Shown in pieces: positions 38,001 to 46,200 of a DNA stretch of 64,000 nucleotides. Position 1 is the first letter of the stretch, and each line of letters starts with the position of its first letter. The notes below the pieces were generated by a model that did no database searches, was not told the DNA's origin, and worked only from the letters and a program-made list of their open reading frames with translations. Position numbers and translations under genes: made by a program. The stretch is from Colius striatus (lineage: Eukaryota; Chordata; Aves; Coliiformes; Coliidae), in the NCBI RefSeq assembly GCF_028858725.1, contig NC_084790.1, forward strand, positions 34,513,031 through 34,577,030, read 5' to 3'.

Positions 38001-41000
38001 TGCAGAAGTGAATGCTGAGATCCCAAAATCCCAAATCAGGCCTTTGTAACATAGGGATAAAATAGCTAACAGCCACCTGAGTTCTTGCCAAAGTGCATCA
38101 CCTAGCAGTTCAGAAGAACTCTGCAGCAGAGGACAGGAGAGCTGATTCAGCTTTCCACAACAAAACTCAACTCACAATCCCTTGACCGTCCTTCCTTTCT
38201 GCAGTGCCTCTACCTGCTCCTTTGCTTTATGCTCCCAAACACAGATCAGCAGTCTAACATAGAAAGCCTTTCAGTGCTTCCTAAAGGAGTCAGGGTAATA
38301 TGGAGTAAATAATACATACATCTGTGTAACTGTACTCAAAAGCTGAATTAGTGCTGTCTGTGCAAATTCTGGCATATCCCTTCTCCCAAGTTCTGTTCCT
38401 CAAATCTGAAGCTGTGTCCACCAGCTTCTTGAATGTAGTAACACTTTTTGCATTGGTCACTATTGCATTTTTTTATTTCTAAAAAGTAACTGAAGTAACA
38501 ACAACAAAGATGCAACTATGAACAGCAACACTCACTACTCTTCCTCAAATGTTATCAGTAATGTAAACATGTAAAGGTATTTTAAAAGCTTTGTTCTTTT
38601 TATGTAATGTGTACAAATTTCACTTGTCTAGTACTGCTTAAGCAACTTGCACGGCTCTGCAAACTCCTGCCAAATCCCTTTTAGTCACCACTAGTTCAAA
38701 CAGACATTTGGAATTAAAAATTATTTCACCATTGCCTTCTCTATTCACACTCATCCACTTATGTTAGAAGTATCACAGATTTGTTCTAGTTTTTCTGCTT
38801 AAGATACCGGTTATCAACCTTTCAACAATGATCACTTACACTTCATCTTTTTCTCCTGTTTCCCAAAAAATATTTGATACATGGGACTATTAAACATAAA
38901 AAACATTGTCTTTTTATACATACTTTCAGTGGACCTTGTTCACAAACCGTGTAGTGATAGCAGCATATTGGTTCATGCACAGTATGCTTCCTAAACCATG
39001 AGAGCCAGAAACCTTTTAAAAAAGTGAAAACCTAGCTTCCTTTAAGCCAGCATTTTTCCAGTTAAAATATCATTGATAGATGCATCTCTTTATTATTAAA
39101 TGATTTCAGTTTCTTACTGAAAGAAAACAACAGTTTAATAAAGGAAATGACCATGTTCCAGTATTTCTAATCACATTTACAGGTGTTCAACATTTTTTAC
39201 CTAAACACAGGTCTCGCTAGTTAAAGTATCACATTCATTTTCAGATAATGCACGACATCTATAGTTGTATGCATTAATATGCTACCAAAGGGTAAACCTA
39301 ACAAATGTATGAGATTTTGACACATAGACTAGGAAAATGTTTTGTCAGAGTAAAATATTAGTGCAAATCCAAAAAAAAACCCCCAGTTCAATATTACATG
39401 TTCAACTTAATTTGGATTTATTTTATACAAAACAAATATAAGTAGCATCAACATGTGAAAGAAATTGTGATTACTCTGTATTAATGAACAGCAAAACCAC
39501 GTTTGGAGAACATGTAAGCAAAGTATTAAAATGCATCAGAAAGTTGCACAGATCTGGTCTCACAGATTTACGTTTCATTATGAAATGTCAACATTTCACC
39601 AACATAGTATTTTGAGTACTTCGCATGAGAAAGGTGTAGTCTTGTTCCATGAACTCAGAGCTTTGTATGAAAAAAATAGACTAATGCTGCATTTAGGAGA
39701 AATTCTATAGCAGATACAACATTAAAGATTGAAGTTATGCAGCAGTAAATTATCAGTAGTAAGTTATGCTACTGAGTTGACAGGAGCTTATAGTACTCTT
39801 CTGCATCTCAACTCTCACACAGCTATCACAATCACAAGGAGCAAAAATTACTCTTGCTTTTAATGTTATTTAGTAAGTTCTTTTATGGATAACGTTTTAT
39901 TTATGTTCTGTAACATGACTGCTAACCTGACTCTTACATTAGATGTTTTCAAGTGGTTGGTATACACTCAACTGTAATTCAAGGATTTCTTGAATTTCAA
40001 AGACCAAGTTTGGTGCATTTCTTTTTAGGATATACTTATTTACCCTTCTATTAAAAATAAGCACTTGATATAAAGATGCAATGCATTTATAGATACATAT
40101 TTTATATTTATATGCACTTATATAAAAAAAAAAAAGAAGAGTACTGAGACTCCAGCTCCCTCAAATACAAGGACCATGAAGCCAGCAGACAACATTCAGG
40201 AAGTCCAGTCCAGCAAGGATAATAGGATGGCCAGGACAGCAGAGGACTTGCCCTGGGTGGAAGACGAAGAGGTTAAAGACTTGTTGGCCAAGCTTAAGGC
40301 TCATAAATCAATGGGTCCTGATGGGATGCATCCTAGAGTGCTGAGGGAGCTGGCTGATGTGATTGCTAAGCCTCTCTCCATCGTTTTTGAACAATCATGG
40401 AGGACAAGCGAGGTGCCTGAGGACTGGAAAAAGGCCAGTGTCCCTCCAAAAAGGGCAGGAACGACGACCCAGGAAACTACAGGCCAGTCAGCCTCACTTC
40501 CATCCCTCGACACAGGATGGAACAACCCATCCTGAATGTTGTCACTAAACGTATGAAGGAAAAGATGGTTATTACGGGCAGTCAACATGGCTTCACCAAG
40601 GGCAAATCCTGTTCGAAAAACCTGATATCCTTCTATGAGTGTATAATTGACTGACTAGATGAGGGGAGAGCAGTGGATGTCATCTACCTTGACTTCAGCA
40701 AGGCTTTTGACACTGTCTCCCATTACATCCTCATCAGAAAGCTCAGGCAGTGTGGCTTGGATGAGTGGACAGTGAGGTGGATCGAGAGCTGGCTGAATGA
40801 CAGAGCCCAGAGGGTAGTGATCAGTGGCACAGTACTGAGTTAGAGGCCTGTGGCCAGTGGAGTTCCACAGGGATGGGTTCTGGGGCCAGTCTTGTTCAAC
40901 ATCTTCACCAACAACCTGGATGAGGGGACAGAATATACCCTCAGCAAGTTGGCTGATGACACCAAACTGGGAGGACTGGCTGATTCCCCAGAAGGCTGTG

Positions 41001-44000
41001 CTGCCATTCAGTGGCATCTCAACCAGCTTTGAGAGTTGAGCAGAGAGGAACCTCACGAGGTTCAACAAGGACAAGTGCAGAGTCCTGCATCTGGGACGGA
41101 ACAACCCATGCACTAGTACAGGCTGGGGATTGAACTGCTGGAGAGCAGCTCTGCAGAGAGAGACCTGGGAGTGCTGGTTGATAATAAACTGAACATGAGC
41201 CAGCCATGTGCCCTCGTGGCCAAGAAGGCCAGAGGCATTCTGGGATGCATCAAGAAGAGTGTGGCCAGCAGGTCGAGGGAGGTTCTTCTCCCTTTTTACT
41301 CTGCCCTGGTGAGGCCTCATCTGGAGTAGTGTGTCCAGTTCTGGGCTCCTCAGCCCAAGAGAGAAAGAGAACTTCTGGAGAGAGTCCAGTGCAGGACCAC
41401 CAAGATGATCAGGGGACTGAAGCCTCTTTCATACAAGGAAAGACTGTGGGAAATGGGGCTGTTTAGTCTATCAAAGAGAAGACTTAGGGGGGATCTTATT
41501 AATATTTACAAACATCTAAAGGATGGGTGTCAGAAGGTTGGGGCATTCCTTTTTTTTATTGTCGCTAGCAACAGGGCAAGGGGTAATGGGATGAAGCTGG
41601 AGCACAAAAAGTTCCACTTAAATATAAAAAAACCTATTTTACTGTTCAGGTGACAGAGCAGTGGCATAGGGTGCCCAGAGGGGTTGTGGATTCTCCTTCC
41701 TTGGAGGTCTTCAAGACCCACCTGGACATGTTCCTATGCAACCTGATCTAGGTGAACCTGCCTCTGCAGGGAGGCTGGACTAGATGATCTCTAAAGGTCC
41801 TCTCCAATCCCTACCATTCTATGTTTCTATGGTTTGGGAACTCCACATAGTCCTGATAGTCACTGCTCTCCCTTTCTAGGTTTGTTGTCACCATCCATTT
41901 GCAACTTTACTTCACAAGGTACTAGGATTAACTGCAGAGATTTCCTGATCTTTAAGAAATGATGAAAAATGGGAACTGTCAAAATCAACCACCACTCGCA
42001 TTGCTGCTAGCTCTCTGAAGCTTACAGAATATATCCCTTAGTGAGAGTAAGAGGCAGAGTATAGAACTGGGGCTGGGGCACACAGTGTGCAAGACAGAGA
42101 ACCAAATGGTGCAGGTGGTGTGGTGCTAGTAGCTTTCTAGAGCTGCTAGATGCTGGGACCCTGAAGCCAGGTCCTTTGATGACTGAAATGCTGCAACAAC
42201 CTAGTTTCAGAAACAAAGCTGGGGAAGAAAAAAAGGTCTTCTAACAGTGTTCCTGGAAGCTGTGATTCTCTGTTTTTCTACTGTTCTAGGTGGTATCTAC
42301 TGCCATACCAGAGAATCACTGCCAGATGCATGTCCACAAAAAGAAAATCGGTAATATGTAGATTACCTTCTGTTACACTTTCTGGAGTATAAAAAAAAAC
42401 CACCCTACCTATCTGCTCCCTGTAGGCTGCCAAATATTACAGCACCATATACTCCTCAACAGAGGGACTAACCCAGAGAAACACAGCATGTTGCTCCTAT
42501 AAAAGGAACAACGTGAAATCCAAGACTAGGGGATGACCTCATGTTGCACTCTAGAAAACCAAAGGCAGAGAATACTCTCTTAACACTAAATCATAGCACA
42601 AAAATGGTTTTTGAAAAAAATAGAAACTATTATCAACAGCAAGAGGTAGGTAAATGCTATCTGCAACTCATCACAATATTACCAGTGAAGTCTCTTAAAC
42701 ACTCAACATTTCAACAATAATTCAACTTCTAGTTATACTCATTTTCCTGTATCAGGAAAAATTTGATCCTGAGCTCATGTATGAAATGTGAGCAAAATGG
42801 CAGGCTGTGGATAGACTTTTTCTGAAAGACAACAAAAGTTTAAAAAACCAAAATCAAACAAACAAACAAAACCAAAAAACACACACACAAAAAAAACCAC
42901 CCCACCTGATTGTATTTCATGCAGTATTACACCAAAGAAAATAGTCAGGAAACTCTAATGGAAAGTACACTTAAATCTCCATCATATACTTCATGGTCTA
43001 TTTAAACTCCCAAGACCTTGGAATTCCAAGTTTTCCTGCATTTATCCTTCCAGAGACAACCTTTCCCTTTATAGAACTGGTACAGCATCCAGATTCTGTC
43101 AGGAGCAATCAGTAAGTCCTGTATGTAACTTTGAAGATAGACTGTTTTAAAAGAAACATACAGAAAAGATACCACTTCTTAAACATGATTAAAGTTTACT
43201 CTTTCCCTATACTGTATTCTTCCAACATAGCCCTTGCCACACTGGACCAAAAACTGTCATCTGTGAATGACACTACATTGATCTGAAACAAGAATACTTC
43301 ATTAACACTGAATATTTCACTAAGAAGCTCCATATTTCTAACAAAAGTATGACTCATAACTTACTTTCCATGAAGTTGGAAAAGTACATCTCCCATGTTA
43401 ATGAGTTTTTTTAACCCTGTAATTGAAGTTGACTAAAGCAAAACATCGGAAGTGTGAAGTGAGAACCACTGAGAAACTAAAGAGATGCATTAAATTTTAT
43501 TAAAAATATATCACAAGGATATAGCATCAGACATCATTTTTAATCTCACAGTGTTCTCATAGTTTCACTCACACACATGCATGTGTACACATGTGCCTGA
43601 GAAGTCTGTATCTGCAACACAAAACTACCCAAACTCACACTCAACAGGAAAGACAGACAATTTACTTTTTTTTCTCATCTGGCCTATCTAGAAAGAACAA
43701 ACACTGATGAATCTGCTTCAGGAAGACAATATTAAGCCTGGCTTCATTACCAGTCATTCCTAAAAATATCAACGAATACCCAATCAAGGGAATGCAATTT
43801 TCCCAGACACAAACAGAACCTAACACACAATAGAAAAATGCATAATATCGTTTCTACAGGAAACATTTACAGTGAAACCTACTTTCAAGTTTTCTCTGTC
43901 TTACAAGTTGCTCCAGGACCAAAATGGGGTGTTTTTTTTGCAAGCACCACCCCTTTTATAACAGTCCATGCACTCACCACTGAAAAATACCACATGGTAT

Positions 44001-45617
44001 CTCTTCCATAGTTATTACCTGTTCGTGGTAGAAAAGCTTGTGTTCTACTGCTGTACTTTAAAGAGAGTAAGATGAATACATACATGTCAGCACGGACCTG
44101 TAGACTGCATAACCCCACAACATCACTAACAACCTTGTGATCAACACACATTTCATTTACTATCATTAGAAACTGCATCTTTACTCAAAGAAATCCAGCA
44201 TCTCCAGCCTCTTGCAAAAGTATGTCTTTTACCAGTGTGGGGAGGGCAGTGGAGAGACAGAGAATTTGGTACCTTCATGAAATTGTTACTTTCATAAAAA
44301 GCTAGCGGATCCAAGGAGGACAATTCTTTGATACAGAAGCACACATAAGTACAAAAACAAGTCTGCAAAATACTGTGATAGCATGCTGAAAATCCATTAT
44401 ATACAGACGCTATAGTCTAGTACCAAGCTATCAACTAGAAGCCACAAATACAGACTTATCCTACAACATTTACGTCAAAACATTTTAAGACTAGATAGAA
44501 CAGAGAAATAAGAAATTAGGTAAGATAAAGAAAACTGAGGTAGGTGCTGAATTAAGTTTACAACATGGCATAAAGTTACCCTTTTGGGTAACAAACCCAG
44601 TTTTATAGAGTATTTTAATACTAGTCCAAGTGCCTTACCCGCCAGTAAGAAAGGACAGAAAAATCAAGAAACTTTCTCTCCTGTTTTCACTCTTGCACCT
44701 TCTTCCTGTAGAGACTGCTTTTTACCTTCCATCTCTCTCTCTCTCTCTCCATCTTGCTCCTTTCCACGCATTCTGAACTGCCCGCTGATGTTTACTCAGT
44801 GGTAAACATGACAGGTCCAGGGCAAACACCCAAAACACGTCTCCCCGATGACTGGCCTCCCTCACACCTCAAAACGCGTCGCTACATCCGCACTGGCTTC
44901 CCTCACCATAAGACCAAACAGAGGGAAAACAGGCAACTCCCGGGGCTGCCAGAACACCCCTTACCCTTCGGCAGGGCAGCACCGGCAGACAGCACATCTC
45001 TTTCCCTAGGCCGCACACTGGGGCCCGGCTTCTCCATCCGCCCGCTGGGTACGAACTCCAGCACGGAGGGCGGCCCTGCACCCCACCAGCTCCCGCAGGG
45101 TCTGCTGTGCCCGGCCTGACCCGCCGCGGCGGCCGACACGTCGGCAGGCCGCACCGCGCCGCCGCCCACCCAGGCCGGGCCCATGGGCGGTTGGGGACGG
45201 CCTCGCACACCCGTCCTTCAGGCGCCGGAGCCAGAGGAGACGTGCAAAGCCGCTACCCGCCGCTTCCCCGCTCGCAACTGCCGCCGGCTCCGCGCGGTGG
45301 CAGGCCCCGGACCCGCACCCACAGGTTTGTGCGGAGAGGCAGCCGAACCCGCCGCAAGCCCCGCGGGGAGCCGCGAGGTAACGGCCACGGCCGCCTCCCC
45401 TCCCATGACACTGCAGAGCGGAGCCCGGCCGCCGCCCTCCGCTGCCGCGGCCTCCTTCCGCCGCCAGCTCCGCGGGCCCCCCTCTCGTTGCCGGCGGCGC
45501 CATGATGATCCGCCCGAGAGGGCGCCGGGCCAGGCCCTACCGCTGGCCCGGGCCCCGGGACGCGCCCCTGCCGCCGCGGCCCAGCGCCCCACGCCGCTCA
45601 CCTTCATGTCGGGACAT
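7877..45617 (-). CDS. KCMF1: KCMF1, E3 ubiquitin ligase, 5' part of gene (coding exons 1-3)
   Basis: Three minus-strand exons join in phase to give residues 1-108 of KCMF1, a protein of roughly 380 residues in vertebrates. Seen: all three splice junctions have GT and AG, and the split codons GAAG|GT (Gly6) and G|AT (Asp62) reconstitute exactly. Residues 9-50 form a ZZ-type zinc finger with Cys9, 12, 24, 27, 33 and 36 and His46 and 50. Residues 80-101 form a Cys2-His2-type finger (Cys80, Cys83, His96, His101). Known of the family: KCMF1 works with UBR4 in N-degron and stress-related ubiquitylation. The later exons, starting at the next Cys-x2-Cys segment, were not found in 1-7876, so intron 3 continues past the left edge. 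Reading frames are intact, so this looks like a functional gene. Confidence 0.95.
8017..12354. other. KCMF1 intron 2, no gene recognised
   Basis: AT-rich intronic DNA with short homopolymer runs (for example A-run at 10795-10806). Small open frames on both strands have no family resemblance. From about 12120 the sequence becomes less AT-rich, which may mark the diverged start of the old CR1 that follows. Confidence 0.5.
12355..12740 (+). mobile_element. Old CR1 3' fragment
   Basis: Diverged CR1 3' region: a GGGCTGGAGCACC segment (near 12366), GTTCAGTCTGGAGAAGACAG (near 12415), AAAAATATTTTTTCCC, the GAGGTTTTCAAGACC segment and a degraded GGTTGGATCAGAGATCTCCAG end. No clean tail repeat remains, so it is older than the copies further right. 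Confidence 0.65.
12741..13629. other. Unassigned intron 2 block, partly GC-richer
   Basis: From about 13140 to 13620 the composition is less AT-rich than its surroundings. Translations show no domain. It may be a worn repeat, possibly an upstream part of the next CR1, but I could not align it by eye. Confidence 0.35.
13630..14345 (+). mobile_element. Old CR1 3' fragment with ATTCTATGAT end
   Basis: A worn CR1 piece: an AACCAGCAGTATGCCC segment near 13707, a degraded CAGTTCTGGTCTC segment near 13840, and an end with AGATCTCTAGAGTC...CTATTCTATGAT at 14297-14340. Divergence and small indels are heavy and no reading frame survives. Confidence 0.6.
14346..17708. other. KCMF1 intron 2, no gene recognised
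   Basis: AT-rich DNA up to the exon 2 donor. No repeat family or RNA gene was identified. Short open frames look like noise. Confidence 0.5.
17709..17876 (-). CDS. KCMF1: KCMF1 coding exon 2 (ZZ zinc finger)
   Basis: This 168-base exon lies between acceptor AG (17878-17877) and donor GTAAGT (from 17708). It encodes residues 7-61 plus split codons at both ends. It holds the complete ZZ finger with spacing C-x2-C-x11-C-x2-C-x5-C-x2-C-x9-H-x3-H. Residue 35 is Thr, where the mammalian protein as I recall it has Ser; the other residues read as expected. An ATG upstream in intron sequence gives a false in-frame start and was not used. Confidence 0.96.
18343..18690 (+). mobile_element. 5' fragment of an ERV LTR
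   Basis: It starts TGTAGTGGGTTTGAGTAGCC and continues with the GGTAGCAGGGGGCTAC and ATATCCACC...GTGGAGGACC segments that I recall from long avian ERV LTRs. Only the first ~350 bases are present, and the 3' half is missing where CR1-like sequence begins. The boundary with that CR1 is uncertain by several tens of bases. Confidence 0.55.
19020..19955 (+). pseudogene. CR1 ORF1 relic (coiled coil plus SGNH hydrolase)
   Basis: From the ATG at 19020 the frame shows a [10 protein letters not shown] segment, a Cys-rich stretch and a short helical segment ([17 protein letters not shown]), then a stop at 19308-19310. The same frame is then open to 19700. A shifted frame at about 19680-19760 gives HVGMNDV, matching the G-x-N-D block of SGNH/GDSL hydrolases, and a further frame near 19930-19955 gives DGIHLS, matching the catalytic Asp-x-x-His block. 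ORF1 proteins of CR1 are known to carry such an esterase-like domain. The serine block was not located. Frameshifts make it non-functional. Confidence 0.7.
20211..20870 (+). pseudogene. CR1 ORF2 endonuclease relic
   Basis: An APE-type endonuclease domain in almost continuous frame: [44 protein letters not shown], then an in-frame TGA at 20612-20614, then [11 protein letters not shown] frameshift near 20813 precedes SDNEMVEF, where the usual catalytic His of the S-D-H block reads Asn. In the intact LINE this domain nicks target DNA. The reverse transcriptase that should follow is missing. Confidence 0.85.
20877..21252 (-). mobile_element. Truncated LTR, 5' part only (LTR C)
   Basis: On the minus strand, from TCATGGTTTGACATGACAGCC (21252 side), it matches the U3 part of the LTRs at 2485-3556 and 6125-6872. 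The rest of the LTR, including the poly(A) region, is missing at the junction with the CR1 at 20877. There is no sister fragment on the other side. Confidence 0.78.
21253..24123. other. KCMF1 intron 1 stretch, no gene recognised
   Basis: AT-rich intronic DNA. Small features seen: a CTCF-like string near 22554, three near-identical TTCAGTAAAAATTC-type units at 22748-22785, and a doubled AATCTCCTGAAGTAGACT-like unit at 24000-24035. None indicates a gene. Confidence 0.5.
24124..27509 (-). pseudogene. ERV gag-pro-pol relic, inverted block
   Basis: Read on the minus strand, in order: capsid C-terminal part with the major homology region (about 27130-27509), two CCHC zinc knuckles (about 26890-26931 and 26770-26814), a dUTPase segment ending IDADYQGN (about 26440-26700), a protease whose active site reads LLDMGAD with Met in place of the usual Thr (about 25960-26300), and reverse transcriptase (about 25170-25950) whose catalytic box reads YVDG and so lacks the second Asp. 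RNase H follows with a DSLYVV block (about 24370-24610), then the start of the integrase His-His-Cys-Cys region (to 24134). There are several stops and frameshifts, and the element is inactive. Confidence 0.8.
27510..28300 (+). pseudogene. ERV integrase relic (core and C-terminal part)
   Basis: Plus-strand frames give the region after the zinc-binding motif, the first catalytic Asp in VTIDTFS (near 27630), the second in KTDNGSAY (near 27745), and then a GQAII segment in which the position expected for the catalytic Glu reads Ala. The C-terminal part with AKWIKP is near 28168. In-frame stops occur at several points. It begins almost exactly where the inverted block stops in protein terms. Confidence 0.78.
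28706..29085 (+). mobile_element. ERV polypurine tract and 3' LTR
   Basis: The polypurine run AAAAAGAGGGGAAT (28706-28719) is followed at once by TGTGGGTAC, a typical LTR start at 28720. AATAAA occurs at 28767-28772 and again at 29037-29042. The second lies in a CTTTTTGAATAAAG context that looks more like a true LTR signal. The 3' boundary is unclear, with candidate ...ACA ends near 29020 and 29082. No matching 5' LTR is present in the window. Confidence 0.65.
29086..35659. other. KCMF1 intron 1 stretch, no gene recognised
   Basis: About 6.5 kb of AT-rich DNA without recognisable repeats. Two overlapping plus-strand open frames at 29642-30314 show no domain and no conserved pattern, so they are not called. 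The 35400-35650 end is a very AT-rich run of T and A tracts. Confidence 0.5.
35660..36328 (+). mobile_element. CR1 LINE 3' end
   Basis: A 5'-truncated CR1 of about 670 bases. The end of ORF2 is visible as [12 protein letters not shown]...[13 protein letters not shown] followed by the CR1 3' region. The end is intact, with GAACTAGATGATCTC, CCTTCCAACCCCTACC and the ATTGTATGATTCTATGATTT tail (to 36328). It is moderately preserved and plus strand, antisense to KCMF1. Confidence 0.9.
36329..40139. other. KCMF1 intron 1 stretch, no gene recognised
   Basis: AT-rich unique-looking intronic DNA between two CR1 copies. It ends in an A-rich run (40124-40135) just before the next CR1. Confidence 0.5.
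40140..41836 (+). mobile_element. CR1 LINE, reverse transcriptase to 3' end
   Basis: A 1.7-kb CR1 copy with an intact 3' end (ATTCTATGTTTCTATGG near 41817-41833). The ORF2 reverse transcriptase is readable in shifted frames: [15 protein letters not shown] (about 40315), [15 protein letters not shown] (about 40680), [17 protein letters not shown] (about 40855) and the catalytic LADDTKLGG box (about 40949). Later come [14 protein letters not shown] and [13 protein letters not shown] segments. Stops and frameshifts inactivate it. A 221-codon antisense open frame is a shadow. Confidence 0.93.
41837..44859. other. KCMF1 intron 1, proximal part
   Basis: AT-rich intron with simple repeats: an A-rich AAAC/CA stretch at 42848-42900 and a TC repeat at about 44731-44750. 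No exon recognised. The composition rises in GC near 44860, where the CpG island begins. Confidence 0.55.
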
Positions 45618-46200
45618 CCTAGTCCGGAGGCGGCGGCCCAGGCCCGTCCCGGGGCTCCCGCGGGCTGCTCGGGCGCCGCTGCGGCCTGGCCCCCCACCGC
45701 CACTGCACTCACGGAGCCCCGGTGCGAGAAGAGAGGGGCCGGGAGCAGGGCCGGAAAGGGGGCAAAAATACAAGAGGCGGCGAGGAGCCGGCCGGCGGGC
45801 CTGCCTCACTCCTCCTCCTCCCTCGCTCGCCCCGCGGGGGGCGGATCCGGCGGCCGCAGCTTCCCGGGCTCCGTGACACCGTGTCTCTGGGCCCCGCCGG
45901 CTCCTGGCGCCGCCTCCCGCTCCGCCCGCTACCGCAGCGACGGCGGGGCTGCCCGCCGCGCTGGAGCGCTCTCGGACACTTCCCCTTCTTCCTCCTCCCG
46001 CCCCAGCCGTGCTCCGGGAGGAAGAGGAAATACCCGGCCGGGGCGGTGGCCCTCCCGCGCGGGCTGTCGGGCCGAGGGCGGTGGCGTGGCGCTCCGGGAG
46101 GGCTGAGGGCGACGGTAGGCGACGGGGCGGGCTCCGGGGAACGACGCGGCTAAGGTAACGGGGGTGGCCGTCGGGATCCGTGTGACACGCGGTAGTCGGC
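44860..46200. promoter_or_regulatory. KCMF1: CpG island / KCMF1 promoter region
   Basis: Base composition changes abruptly from AT-rich flanks to very GC- and CpG-rich DNA over about 1.3 kb, centred on KCMF1 exon 1. Many GGCGGG- and CCGCCC-like GC boxes are visible, and I see no convincing TATA box near the expected start. This matches a broad housekeeping-type promoter, with minus-strand transcription most likely starting between about 45650 and 46100 (inference). The long open frames here on both strands come from stop-codon scarcity in GC-rich DNA. A divergent plus-strand transcript is possible but unsupported. Confidence 0.8.
45602..45617 (-). CDS. KCMF1: KCMF1 coding exon 1
   Basis: The ATG is at 45617-45615 on the minus strand and is followed by codons for Met-Ser-Arg-His-Glu plus the first base of Gly6. 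The donor GTGAGC starts at 45601. The 16-base coding part lies in the middle of the CpG island. This start was chosen because it yields the short conserved N-terminus directly preceding the ZZ finger, and because the phase matches exon 2. The 5' UTR should extend towards higher coordinates, but its end cannot be placed by eye. Confidence 0.93.

Noticed and set aside
40655..41320. 221-codon minus-strand open frame
   Set aside because: Antisense shadow of the CR1 reverse transcriptase region.
42848..42900. A-rich AAAC/CA repeats as a possible array
   Set aside because: Simple-sequence repeat without unit-spacer structure. No CRISPR-like array exists in this window.
45183..46106. 307-codon plus-strand open frame and several overlapping long frames on both strands
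   Set aside because: They lie in the CpG island, where stop codons are rare. Composition is low-complexity Pro/Ala/Arg/Gly in all frames, and the minus strand carries the real KCMF1 exon 1.
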